Assembly (NCBI RefSeq): GCF_900765565.1
Contig: NZ_CAAFRZ010000195.1
Location: forward strand, 1-6,233
DNA length: 6,233 bases
Origin: an uncultured Dialister sp.
GTDB taxonomy: Bacteria; Bacillota; Negativicutes; Veillonellales; Dialisteraceae
Reading direction: 5' to 3'
This document shows positions 1 through 5,914 of the stretch, piece after piece. The notes beneath the pieces were generated by a model. That model worked only from the letters and a program-made list of their open reading frames with translations, did not search any database and was not told where the DNA came from. Every line of letters starts with the position of its first letter. Position 1 is the stretch's first letter. A program made the position numbers and the translations under genes.

Positions 1-116
1 GCTTTTAGCTTTCAGGAAAGATGATCAGCCTATGGCGCCAGAATCGTTCGAACGGAAAATTTCCATGCCGTAGGCTATTGAGTCTTCCTGGCTGCTAGCG
101 GCTAGAAGCTAGCAGC
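1..116. repeat. Palindromic intergenic repeat element, copy A (left end cut by window)
   Basis: Aligns without gaps to 2077-2192 at about 66% (77 of 116 by hand count). A central stem is formed by AGCCTATGGC (27-36) and GCCGTAGGCT (67-76), with one G-T wobble. The loop carries AATCGTT (42-48), identical and identically placed in copy B. The right flank is built of three 7-nt units (CTAGCGG, CTAGAAG, CTAGCAG, 95-115) and also contains a perfect 9-bp inverted repeat, GCTGCTAGC (91-99) with GCTAGCAGC (108-116). By comparison with copy B, the left flank starts before base 1. No coding potential is seen. It looks like a MITE/REP-type element, but the family is not recognised. Confidence 0.8.
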
Positions 117-153
117 CCCGTGCTGATGACTCCATCCGTAAGCATCGAAATCC

Positions 154-166
154 GCCGCAAAGCGGC
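154..166. repeat. GC mini-hairpin GCCGC-AAA-GCGGC
   Basis: A perfect 5-bp stem with an AAA loop. It is followed directly by 'CTGGACCTCAACT' and the heptamer tract. The same arrangement (mini-hairpin, CTG..C, CTCAA heptamers) occurs on the opposite strand at 5989-6022, so this is probably a degenerate member of a dispersed intergenic repeat. Confidence 0.6.
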
Positions 167-171
167 TGGAC

Positions 172-202
172 CTCAACTCTCAACTCTCAAATCTCAATTC
201 TC
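172..202. repeat. 7-nt tandem repeat (CTCAACT type, about 4.4 units)
   Basis: Units read CTCAACT (172-178), CTCAACT (179-185), CTCAAAT (186-192), CTCAATT (193-199) and a partial CTC. The 7-nt register is exact. The tract is intergenic and lies upstream of the candidate promoter of the NlpC/P60 gene. Confidence 0.85.
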
Positions 203-352
203 CCAATAACAGGAAATTTCTCTTAAAATGTGGTAAAATGTAAAAGAACATAGCGTAATAAAACAGGCATATACTCAGAGAATTTGAATGATAAGGCTGG
301 CCTGGAAAGGGGCAGCTGATACTTATGTACGGGAATCAAAGGGAGTGCAGGC
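203..352 (+). promoter_or_regulatory. Upstream region of the NlpC/P60 gene with candidate extended -10
   Basis: An AT-rich stretch holds TGGTAAAAT (231-239), which fits an extended -10 (TG-n-TAAAAT, 5 of 6 to TATAAT); no good -35 lies 16-18 nt upstream. A second possible -10, TATACT, is at 270-275, also without a convincing -35. Either would give a leader of roughly 70-110 nt. I see no gene or strong hairpin here. The ribosome binding site AAGGGAG (339-345) lies 7 nt before the ATG at 353 and fixes that start. Promoter placement is inference. Confidence 0.35.
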
Positions 353-1093
353 ATGAAAAAGGAAGTCATCGTTATGCTTCTCACAGGCATTTTTGCCTTG
401 GGAACGGCACAGATATCTATGGCCGATTACACCATCGGTTCTAAGGGACCAGAAGTGCGGACCATCCAGAAACGGCTGAATGTATACGGGTTTAAAGTCA
501 AAGCTGACGGCAACTACAACTGGGCTACTTCGAAGGCGGTAAAACAGTTCCAGAAGAGACGGCACCTGGCTGTGGATGGCATCGTTGGCCCCATGACATA
601 TAAAGCCCTCACGGGGAAAGCCATGGTCCGGCCTGCAGCTCCTGCCAGATCTTCTTCTTACCATGGAGATTCCTCCCTTGGTATCGATGACAGCCGGGTG
701 GAATGGCATAAGGCAGGACCCATGAGCGATACGGTCCGCGCCATTACGGCGGAGGCCCAGAAATATGTGGGCGTGCCCTATGTATTTGGCGGTACCACAC
801 CCAGAGGCTTCGACTGCTCCGGTTTTATCCAGTACGTATTCAACAGAAAGGGCATCATGCTTCCCCGGGGAGCGGATGAACAGTACCTTTCCGGTCGGAA
901 GGTGTCCATCAATGCTTTGGAACCGGGGGACCTGGTCTTTTTCCAGACCTATGACCAGGGCGTATCCCATTCGGGGCTGTACCTGGGGGATGGCTATTTC
1001 ATCAGCGCCACCAGCAGCCGCGGCGTAGCCGTAGCGACCATGAAAAACGGATACTGGCACGACCGCTATATCGGCGCCAACCGGGTATTATAA
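353..1093 (+). CDS. Secreted peptidoglycan-binding NlpC/P60 endopeptidase
   Basis: A 246-residue cell-wall hydrolase expected to act outside the membrane. Residues 1-24 form a signal peptide: MKKE, a hydrophobic core, then likely cleavage after ISMA before DY. Residues about 26-90 are a PG_binding_1 domain (GSKGPEVRTIQKRL, ADGNYNWATSKAVKQFQ, VDGIVGPMTYKAL). A Pro/Ser-rich linker (about 92-125) leads to an NlpC/P60 domain (about 128-246) with GFDCSGF (nucleophile Cys155), LEPGDLVFF and SHSGLYLG (His206). The Cys-His spacing of 51 equals that of E. coli Spr/MepS (Cys68, His119). The third triad position, His in Spr 12 residues later, is Ser218 here. Family members typically cut D-Glu to diamino-acid stem-peptide bonds; the exact bond is not visible. 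Start chosen by AAGGGAG 7 nt upstream and the complete signal peptide. It appears monocistronic, or is joined by read-through to the next gene. Confidence 0.93.
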   Translation: MKKEVIVMLLTGIFALGTAQISMADYTIGSKGPEVRTIQKRLNVYGFKVKADGNYNWATSKAVKQFQKRRHLAVDGIVGPMTYKALTGKAMVRPAAPARSSSYHGDSSLGIDDSRVEWHKAGPMSDTVRAITAEAQKYVGVPYVFGGTTPRGFDCSGFIQYVFNRKGIMLPRGADEQYLSGRKVSINALEPGDLVFFQTYDQGVSHSGLYLGDGYFISATSSRGVAVATMKNGYWHDRYIGANRVL

Positions 1094-1111
1094 AATTGAA
1101 AGGCAAGTGTG

Positions 1112-1159
1112 AAGGAAGCACTGGGAAATCGGCTCCTGCCGGTAGTCCAGCGCTTCCTT
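1112..1159 (+). other. Structured stem-loop in the NlpC/P60-nitrilase spacer
   Basis: AAGGAAGC-A-CTGG (1112-1124) pairs with CCAG-C-GCTTCCTT (1147-1159), with a single A-C mismatch. An inner hairpin CGGC-TCCT-GCCG lies at 1130-1141. It is followed by TTGTGTATGT, not a clean U-run, so it is either a weak terminator of the upstream gene or part of a leader RNA. The right arm CTTCCTT (1153-1159) is also a perfect complement of the next gene's Shine-Dalgarno. Confidence 0.6.
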
Positions 1160-1170
1160 GTGTATGTATC

Positions 1171-1229
1171 GGGCTGTAAAGAAACAGGAGGGAGAGGGAT
1201 CTCCCATTTCCTACAGCCCTTTTCCTTTT
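1171..1229 (+). terminator. Intrinsic terminator / possible attenuator before the nitrilase gene
   Basis: GGGCTGTA (1171-1178) pairs perfectly with TACAGCCC (1212-1219). Inside, GAAA (1181-1184) can pair with TTTC (1207-1210) and GGGAGA (1190-1195) with TCTCCC (1200-1205). The stem is followed at once by TTTTCCTTTT (1220-1229). It ends one base short of the Shine-Dalgarno of the next gene, leaving no room for a promoter between them. It therefore either ends the upstream transcript with a nitrilase promoter lying inside or before it, or attenuates read-through. Confidence 0.75.
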
Positions 1230-1243
1230 AAGGAAGTGATCAG

Positions 1244-2023
1244 ATGAGGATTGGTATGCTGCAGATGGATGTGGCGGAAGGCGATAAAGAAAGAAATATT
1301 AACCATGCTTTCCACCTGCTGGAGGAGGCGGCGTCCCGGGCGGATGTGCTGGTGATGCCTGAACTCTGGACCATCGGCTATAATTTTCATGATTTCAAAA
1401 ACCGGGTGACCCGGATGAACGATGGCCTTTTGGACAGGCTTTCTTCCTTTGCTTCGTTCCACCATATTACCCTGGCTGCGGGGACCCTTCCCATTGAAAA
1501 GGATGGCATCGTGAAAAATATGGGAATCATCTTCGCCCCCAATGGCCATATCCAGGCCCACTACAGCAAGCGCCACCTTTTCTACGGGTATCTGGAAGCG
1601 GAACTCATGGTGCCGGGAGAGCACCTTATGACCACCTCCATCCATGGGGTGAAGACGGGCATGGCGGTGTGCTATGAATTTTATTTTCCCAAGATGTGGA
1701 GAAAAATGGCGAAAGCCGGCACCACCCTCGTACTGGCACCGGCATCCTGGCCGAAGGTCCATCTGGCCCAGTGGGACGTGCTCACCAGGGCCAGGGCCAT
1801 TGAGAACGGCATGTGCATCTGCGCCGTGAACATGGCGGGCACCTACCATGGCGTGCAGCTGGGAGGCCATTCCCGTTTCATCGATCCCGTGGGAAACGTC
1901 ATCGTGGAAGGGGACCTTTCGGAGCATATCTACTATGCTGACTACGATGAACAGAAATACAAGGATCTCGGCAAGCAGCTGGCGGTGATCCGGCTGGAAA
2001 AGGAAATCGGCCAGCCGAGATGA
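1244..2023 (+). CDS. Carbon-nitrogen hydrolase (nitrilase superfamily)
   Basis: A 259-residue cytoplasmic amidohydrolase, the usual length for a single-domain C-N hydrolase. The Glu-Lys-Cys triad is visible: Glu40 in VLVMPELW, Lys109 in HYSKRHLF and Cys143 in GMAVCYEFYFP. Further family marks are GYNFHD near the first motif, the LAPASWP strand (about 164-170), RARAIENG (182-189) and GGHSRFIDPVGNVI (207-220). Members cleave amides or nitriles of small carboxylic acids, for example omega-amidases of the YafV/Nit2 type acting on alpha-ketoglutaramate. The motif after the nucleophile reads CYEFYFP rather than the common CYDxRFP, so substrate cannot be assigned. The start is set by AAGGAAG (1230-1236) a few bases before the ATG and by the typical MRIGMLQMDV first strand. 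It is preceded by a terminator-like hairpin and followed by a repeat element, with no strong terminator of its own seen. Confidence 0.92.
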   Translation: MRIGMLQMDVAEGDKERNINHAFHLLEEAASRADVLVMPELWTIGYNFHDFKNRVTRMNDGLLDRLSSFASFHHITLAAGTLPIEKDGIVKNMGIIFAPNGHIQAHYSKRHLFYGYLEAELMVPGEHLMTTSIHGVKTGMAVCYEFYFPKMWRKMAKAGTTLVLAPASWPKVHLAQWDVLTRARAIENGMCICAVNMAGTYHGVQLGGHSRFIDPVGNVIVEGDLSEHIYYADYDEQKYKDLGKQLAVIRLEKEIGQPR

Positions 2024-2062
2024 GCTTTTAATGCGAGGGCGGTTGGAGTCACCGCGGCAGGG
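2024..2062. other. Short spacer after the nitrilase gene
   Basis: It holds only a weak GCGGT (2039-2043) / ACCGC (2051-2055) hairpin without a T-run. No convincing terminator is seen; the adjoining palindromic element could serve that role. Confidence 0.4.
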
Positions 2063-2192
2063 GCTTCTAGCTTCTAGCTATTAGCTCCTGGGAAAACTCT
2101 ACAGCCTGCGGCACTCCAATCGTTTAGTCGGAAGTCTGTCATGCCGCAGGCTGTCCAGTTATCCTAAAAGCTAACAGCTAGAAGCTAGACGC
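2063..2192. repeat. Palindromic intergenic repeat element, copy B (apparently complete)
   Basis: The outer inverted repeat is CTAGCTTCTAGCTATTAGCT (2067-2086) against AGCTAACAGCTAGAAGCTAG (2169-2188), 19 of 20 complementary. Inside it a perfect 13-bp stem pairs ACAGCCTGCGGCA (2101-2113) with TGCCGCAGGCTGT (2142-2154). The loop holds AATCGTT (2118-2124), as in copy A. Both flanks are heptamer arrays: CTTCTAG twice then CTATTAG (2064-2084), and AGCTAAC then AGCTAGA twice (2169-2189). It encodes nothing recognisable. The structure resembles a MITE or a REP/BIME-like palindrome; the mobilising enzyme is unknown and not in the window. Confidence 0.85.
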
Positions 2193-2253
2193 TCCCAACC
2201 GTTCGCACGACCCTTAACCGCACGTCGAATCCAATCACATTTTCTAATTTTCC

Positions 2254-2289
2254 TTGCATGCTCGGTGCAAGTCATATATAATGAAGAAC
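2254..2289 (+). promoter_or_regulatory. Promoter of the alaS operon
   Basis: A perfect -10 TATAAT (2277-2282) lies exactly 17 nt from TTGCAT (2254-2259), a partial -35 that keeps the TTG. Transcription should start near 2289, giving a leader of only about 25 nt. The inverted repeat TTGCA (2254-2258) / TGCAA (2266-2270) covers the -35 and spacer and could be an operator, though it may be chance. Confidence 0.8.
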
Positions 2290-2301
2290 ACAACTAGTTT
2301 A

Positions 2302-2307
2302 AGGGGG
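2302..2307 (+). promoter_or_regulatory. alaS: Ribosome binding site deciding the alaS start
   Basis: AGGGGG lies 6 nt before the ATG at 2314. The longer reading frame from a TTG at 2254 has no such site, and its first codon is part of the -35 element, so translation must start downstream. Confidence 0.9.
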
Positions 2308-2313
2308 TTAATC

Positions 2314-4923
2314 ATGAAGGGCAACGATATTCGTGAGTCTTATCTTTCATTTTTTGAAAATCAGAAAGGCCATCTGCGACTGAAGAGTTTTTCTCTGATT
2401 CCTAAGGATGACCCCAGTCTGCTGCTCATCGGCGCCGGCATGGCACCGCTGAAGCCGTACTTTACAGGCAAGGTGGAACCACCCCGTCACAGGGTCACCA
2501 CCAGCCAGAAATGCATTCGTACCGGTGATATTGAAAACGTAGGGCACACCGCCCGGCACCACACTTTCTTCGAAATGCTGGGGAACTTTTCCTTCGGCGA
2601 CTATTTCAAGAAAGAAGCCATTACCTGGGCCTGGGAATTCCTGACGGAAGTGATCAAGCTGGATCAATCCCGCCTCTACGTCACCATTTATCCCGACGAT
2701 ACCGAAGCCCACGATTACTGGCACAAGATGATCGGACTCCCGGAAAACCATATTTATCCGCTGAGCGATAATTTCTGGGAAATCGGCGAAGGCCCCTGCG
2801 GACCGGACTCTGAAATTTTCTACGACCAGGGCGAAGAATTCGGCACGGACCCGGAAAACCAGATGGGCGGCGACGGAGACCGGTTCCTGGAAATCTGGAA
2901 CCTCGTATTTTCCCAGTACGACCGCCAGAAAGATGGCTCCTACCTGCCGCTGGCCAAGAAGAACATCGATACCGGCGCCGGCCTGGAACGTCTGGCAGCG
3001 GTACTGCAGCACAAGAAGAACAACTTTGAAACGGACCTGTTCTTCCCGATTATTGAAGAAGCCGCTGCCCTCTCCGGCGTACCCTATGGCAGGAGCGCCC
3101 AGGGCGATGTGGCACTGAAGGTCATTTCCGACCACGCCCGGGCTATTACGAATATGATTGCCGATGGCATCCTCCCGTCCAACGAGGGCCGGGGCTACGT
3201 GCTCCGCCGCATTCTCCGCCGGGCTGTCCGTTTCGGCAAGCTCCTGGGCATCGAAAATGCTTTCATGGGACAGATGATCGACGTTGTTATCAACATGATG
3301 AAACCGGCTTATCCGGAACTGGTGGATAAACAGGCCTTCATCAAGAAAGTGGCAGGCGTCGAAGAAGAACGGTTCCATGCTACCCTGAATGCAGGCACGG
3401 ACCTCCTGTCCGAAATGCTGGAAGACAGCAAAAAGAAACAGAACACCGTCCTTTCCGGTGATAAAGTATTTAAACTCTATGATACCTACGGCTTCCCCTG
3501 GGAACTGACCGATGAAATCGCCAAGGAACAGGGCATGACCATCGACAAGGAAGGCTTCGAAGCAGCTATGGCGGAACAGAAGGAAAGAGCCCGGGCAGCA
3601 AGGGCCAAGGTTTCCGCGAAAGTCGCTACTCCGGATACCACGAAACTCGATGCTTCCACCCTTACCACCGAAGATAAAGATGGAGAAACAAAGCTCCTCC
3701 TCCTCGGCAAGGATGGCAAGGAAATCACAGAAGCCGCTGACGGCACCGAAGTGACCGTGATTCTTGAAAACAACCCCTTCCACGCAGAAGGAGGCGGCCA
3801 GATCGGTGACACCGGTACCATTACCGGCGAAGAAGGCATGATTGCCGTGGAAGACACGAAGAAGCTTCCTGACGGCATTATCTACGTCATCGGTACCGTT
3901 AAGGAAGGGGTCATCCGGGAAGGGGAGACCGTCAAGGTTTCCGTGGACCGCACCCGCCGGGAAGACCTGGCAAGAAACCATACAGGCACCCATATGCTCC
4001 AGGCAGCACTGCGCAGGGTACTGGGTGACCAGGTCAACCAGGCCGGCTCCCTGGTGCTTCCGGACAAACTCCGTTTCGATTTCACCTGGCCTGAACCGCT
4101 CAGCCCGAAACAGATGGCAGACGTGGAACAGATCGTGAATGACGAAATCATTAAAGCCACCGATGTAAATATTACGGAAATGCCCCTGGAAGAAGCGAAG
4201 AAATCCGGTGCCATGGCCCTGTTCGGCGAAAAATACGGCGACATTGTACGGGTTGTGACCATTCCGGGATTCAGCAAGGAACTCTGCGGCGGCAGCCATG
4301 TAAGAAATACCGGTGAACTGGGCTCCTTCCGCCTCATCAGCGAAGGCGGTATCGGTTCCGGAATCCGCCGTATCGAAGCGGTTACAGGCAAGGCAGCCTA
4401 TGAAATGATGAAGAAGGACCGCCAGCTCCTGGCAGAGGCAGCAGGCCTCCTGAAAGGCAAGCCGGAACAGGTTCCGGAAAAGATCGAAAAGGCCCTGGCT
4501 TCCGAAAAAGAACTGCAGCACGAACTGGAAAAACTGAAACAGCAGCAGACGAAGGACGAACTGGGCAGCCTCATGAAGGATGTGCAGGAAAAGAAGGGGG
4601 TTCCCTTCTTTGGCGCCATTGTCCATGCAGGCAATATGGATGAACTCCGCAAGGCAGCGGACGTGGTGAAGACGAAGCTCAAAGGGGGCGCCTTCATCCT
4701 GGGCACCGTATCCGGTGACAAGGTGAACCTGGTGGGCATGGCCCAGCCGGAAGCCGTCAAAGCCGGTGTCCACATGGGCAAAGTCGTTTCCCGGGCAGCA
4801 AAGATCTGCGGCGGCGGTGGCGGCGGCAAGCCGGCCGTGGCCCATGCCGGCGGCAGGGATACGTCTAAGCTGGACGCAGCCATTGCGGAGGGCATCAAGG
4901 CAATTTCTGAAATGCTTGATTGA
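2314..4923 (+). CDS. alaS: Alanyl-tRNA synthetase
   Basis: An 869-residue cytoplasmic class II synthetase that charges tRNA-Ala and hydrolyses mischarged Ser- and Gly-tRNA-Ala; the length is normal. The aminoacylation domain (about 1-250) has the QKCIRTGDIENVG (65-77) and EMLGNFSFGDYFK (87-99) motif-2 region and motif 3, DTGAGLERL (219-227). A tRNA-recognition domain follows to about 440. The editing domain has HTGTH (His556, His560) and CGGSH (Cys658, His662), the four zinc/editing ligands, at the same spacing as in E. coli. A Glu/Lys-rich coiled coil (about 715-765) joins the C-Ala domain, whose glycine loop is CGGGGGGKPAVAHAGG (832-847). That loop has His844 where the common form has Gln. 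The start at 2314 is chosen over the TTG at 2254 because the latter lies in the promoter; residues MKGNDIRESYLSFF match the family N terminus. It is the first gene of the operon. Confidence 0.98.
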   Translation: MKGNDIRESYLSFFENQKGHLRLKSFSLIPKDDPSLLLIGAGMAPLKPYFTGKVEPPRHRVTTSQKCIRTGDIENVGHTARHHTFFEMLGNFSFGDYFKKEAITWAWEFLTEVIKLDQSRLYVTIYPDDTEAHDYWHKMIGLPENHIYPLSDNFWEIGEGPCGPDSEIFYDQGEEFGTDPENQMGGDGDRFLEIWNLVFSQYDRQKDGSYLPLAKKNIDTGAGLERLAAVLQHKKNNFETDLFFPIIEEAAALSGVPYGRSAQGDVALKVISDHARAITNMIADGILPSNEGRGYVLRRILRRAVRFGKLLGIENAFMGQMIDVVINMMKPAYPELVDKQAFIKKVAGVEEERFHATLNAGTDLLSEMLEDSKKKQNTVLSGDKVFKLYDTYGFPWELTDEIAKEQGMTIDKEGFEAAMAEQKERARAARAKVSAKVATPDTTKLDASTLTTEDKDGETKLLLLGKDGKEITEAADGTEVTVILENNPFHAEGGGQIGDTGTITGEEGMIAVEDTKKLPDGIIYVIGTVKEGVIREGETVKVSVDRTRREDLARNHTGTHMLQAALRRVLGDQVNQAGSLVLPDKLRFDFTWPEPLSPKQMADVEQIVNDEIIKATDVNITEMPLEEAKKSGAMALFGEKYGDIVRVVTIPGFSKELCGGSHVRNTGELGSFRLISEGGIGSGIRRIEAVTGKAAYEMMKKDRQLLAEAAGLLKGKPEQVPEKIEKALASEKELQHELEKLKQQQTKDELGSLMKDVQEKKGVPFFGAIVHAGNMDELRKAADVVKTKLKGGAFILGTVSGDKVNLVGMAQPEAVKAGVHMGKVVSRAAKICGGGGGGKPAVAHAGGRDTSKLDAAIAEGIKAISEMLD

Positions 4924-4935
4924 GGAGGGATACAT

Positions 4936-5202
4936 ATGTCAGTCTCTGATGAAACAATATTATTTAATACCAACGCGGATGAAGGGGAAAACAGACAGGC
5001 AGCCATGATCCTCAAGGAGGTCTATTCGGCTTTGAAAGAAGCAGGCCATAATCCTACCGTTCAGTTAGTGGGATATCTTGTTTCCGGGGAGCCGACATAC
5101 ATTACCAGCCGCCACGATGCGAGAAGACTGATTTCCGGCATCGAAAGGGATGAACTGGTGGAAGAACTGGTGCGGTTCTACGTAAAGCACAAGGGACTCT
5201 GA
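4936..5202 (+). CDS. ireB: IreB family regulatory phosphoprotein (UPF0297/DUF965, YrzL)
   Basis: An 88-residue soluble protein of typical length. The N terminus SVSDETILFN, then EVYSALKEAGHNPTVQLVGY, SGEPTYITSRHDARRLI and the C-terminal ELVRFYVKHKGL are characteristic of the family. In Enterococcus faecalis IreB is phosphorylated by the PASTA kinase IreK on N-terminal threonines (Thr4 and Thr7 as I recall) and affects cephalosporin resistance. Here the equivalent positions are Ser4 and Thr7, so a phospho-acceptor pair is kept. No kinase gene is in the window, so any link to wall signalling is inferred from the family. A strong GGAGGG (4924-4929) starts at the alaS stop codon, 6 nt before the ATG. 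It sits between alaS and ruvX as in Bacillus subtilis. Confidence 0.93.
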   Translation: MSVSDETILFNTNADEGENRQAAMILKEVYSALKEAGHNPTVQLVGYLVSGEPTYITSRHDARRLISGIERDELVEELVRFYVKHKGL

Positions 5203-5203
5203 T

Positions 5204-5641
5204 ATGCGTATCATGAGTCTTGACGTGGGCAGCGTCACCATTGGGGTCGCCGTGAGCGACCTCTTCGGTTGGACCGCCCAGGGCGTGGAAACCATCCGCC
5301 ATACCACCAGAGAAGCGGATTTCAAACGGCTCCGGCAGCTCACAGACCAGTACCAGGTGGAGGAGTTTGTCATCGGCATGCCCCTCAACATGAACGGCAC
5401 CAAAGGCGTCCGGGCGGAAAGGACCGAAGAATTCGCCAAAGAACTGGCAGCGGCGTTTCCTGACATTCCCTACCATTTCTGGGATGAACGGCTCACCACC
5501 GTCATCGCCCAGAAGCAGCTCATCGCCGCCGACGTGAGCCGGAAAAAGAGGAAAAAGGTCATCGACAAGATGGCGGCCGTGGTCATTCTGGAGGGATATC
5601 TCCAGCATCTCTCCTTTCAAAATAAAGGAACAACCCTATGA
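5204..5641 (+). CDS. ruvX: RuvX/YqgF family RNase H-fold nuclease (putative Holliday junction resolvase)
   Basis: A 145-residue cytoplasmic protein of normal family length. Motifs: SLDVGSVTIGVAVSD (5-19, metal-binding Asp7), VIGMPLNMNGTKGVRAE (56-72), WDERLTT (93-99) and the C-terminal IDKMAAVVILEGYL (120-133, Asp121). These give the acidic residues of an RNase H-like active site. The family has been described both as a Holliday junction resolvase and, in E. coli YqgF, as acting in 16S rRNA 5' maturation; the sequence cannot decide between them. The ATG lies 1 nt after the ireB stop with AAGGGA (5191-5196) in the end of ireB as ribosome binding site, indicating translational coupling. Its last codons overlap the next start by 4 nt (ATGA). 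Confidence 0.95.
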   Translation: MRIMSLDVGSVTIGVAVSDLFGWTAQGVETIRHTTREADFKRLRQLTDQYQVEEFVIGMPLNMNGTKGVRAERTEEFAKELAAAFPDIPYHFWDERLTTVIAQKQLIAADVSRKKRKKVIDKMAAVVILEGYLQHLSFQNKGTTL

Positions 5642-5901
5642 CAGAGAAAAAAGAAGAACCTGTTGTGATTACCATCACCGGACCTGACGGCAGTGAAAAG
5701 GACTACGTCCAGGATACGGTCATTCCCTTCGGCGGGAAAGAATTTGCGGTGCTCGTCTCCATTCCGGAATCGAAGGATTCCACGGAGGAACCGGACATCA
5801 TCCTCGCCCGGATTGATACGGATGAACAGGGAGAACCCCTCTACGTCCCACCGACCGATGAGGAATACGACGCAGTAGCAGAAATCTACGATGCCATGTA
5901 G
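5638..5901 (+). CDS. DUF1292 protein (YrzB-like), unknown function
   Basis: An 87-residue, strongly acidic, soluble protein. It shows the DUF1292 pattern: VVITITGPDGSEKDY, then a short strand region FGGKEFAVLVSIPE, an acidic loop, DIILARIDTDEQGEPLYVPPTDEEYDAVAEIYD. No enzymatic residues, membrane segment or signal peptide is seen. Function is not known; its constant place after ruvX in Firmicutes suggests a link to the alaS-ruvX operon, but that is inference. The start overlaps the ruvX stop as ATGA and has AAAGGA (5624-5629) 8 nt upstream inside ruvX. It is the last gene before the operon terminator. Confidence 0.9.
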   Translation: MTEKKEEPVVITITGPDGSEKDYVQDTVIPFGGKEFAVLVSIPESKDSTEEPDIILARIDTDEQGEPLYVPPTDEEYDAVAEIYDAM

Positions 5902-5914
5902 GGCATGGAAATAT

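Noticed and set aside
1..116. Insertion sequence end or transposase remnant
   Set aside because: No transposase frame or protein fragment is seen near either copy; the element is better called a small palindromic repeat.
172..202. Possible CRISPR array
   Set aside because: Units are 7 nt and directly abutting with no spacers; no cas genes are present.
323..1927. Antisense frames of about 240 codons opposite the NlpC/P60 and nitrilase genes
   Set aside because: Shadow frames of two genes with clear catalytic motifs; their translations resemble no family.
2193..2313. T-box leader for alaS
   Set aside because: The promoter at 2254-2282 leaves a leader of about 25 nt, and no T-box sequence or terminator hairpin lies between it and the start codon.
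3882..4391. Antisense frames of 130-205 codons inside alaS
   Set aside because: Low-complexity Ser/Pro-rich shadows with no start signals, fully covered by the AlaS editing and C-terminal domains.
2347..4935. An 862-codon open frame antisense to alaS
   Set aside because: It mirrors alaS almost exactly, its translation has no recognisable domain, and it arises from codon bias on the coding strand. No promoter or ribosome binding site was seen for it.
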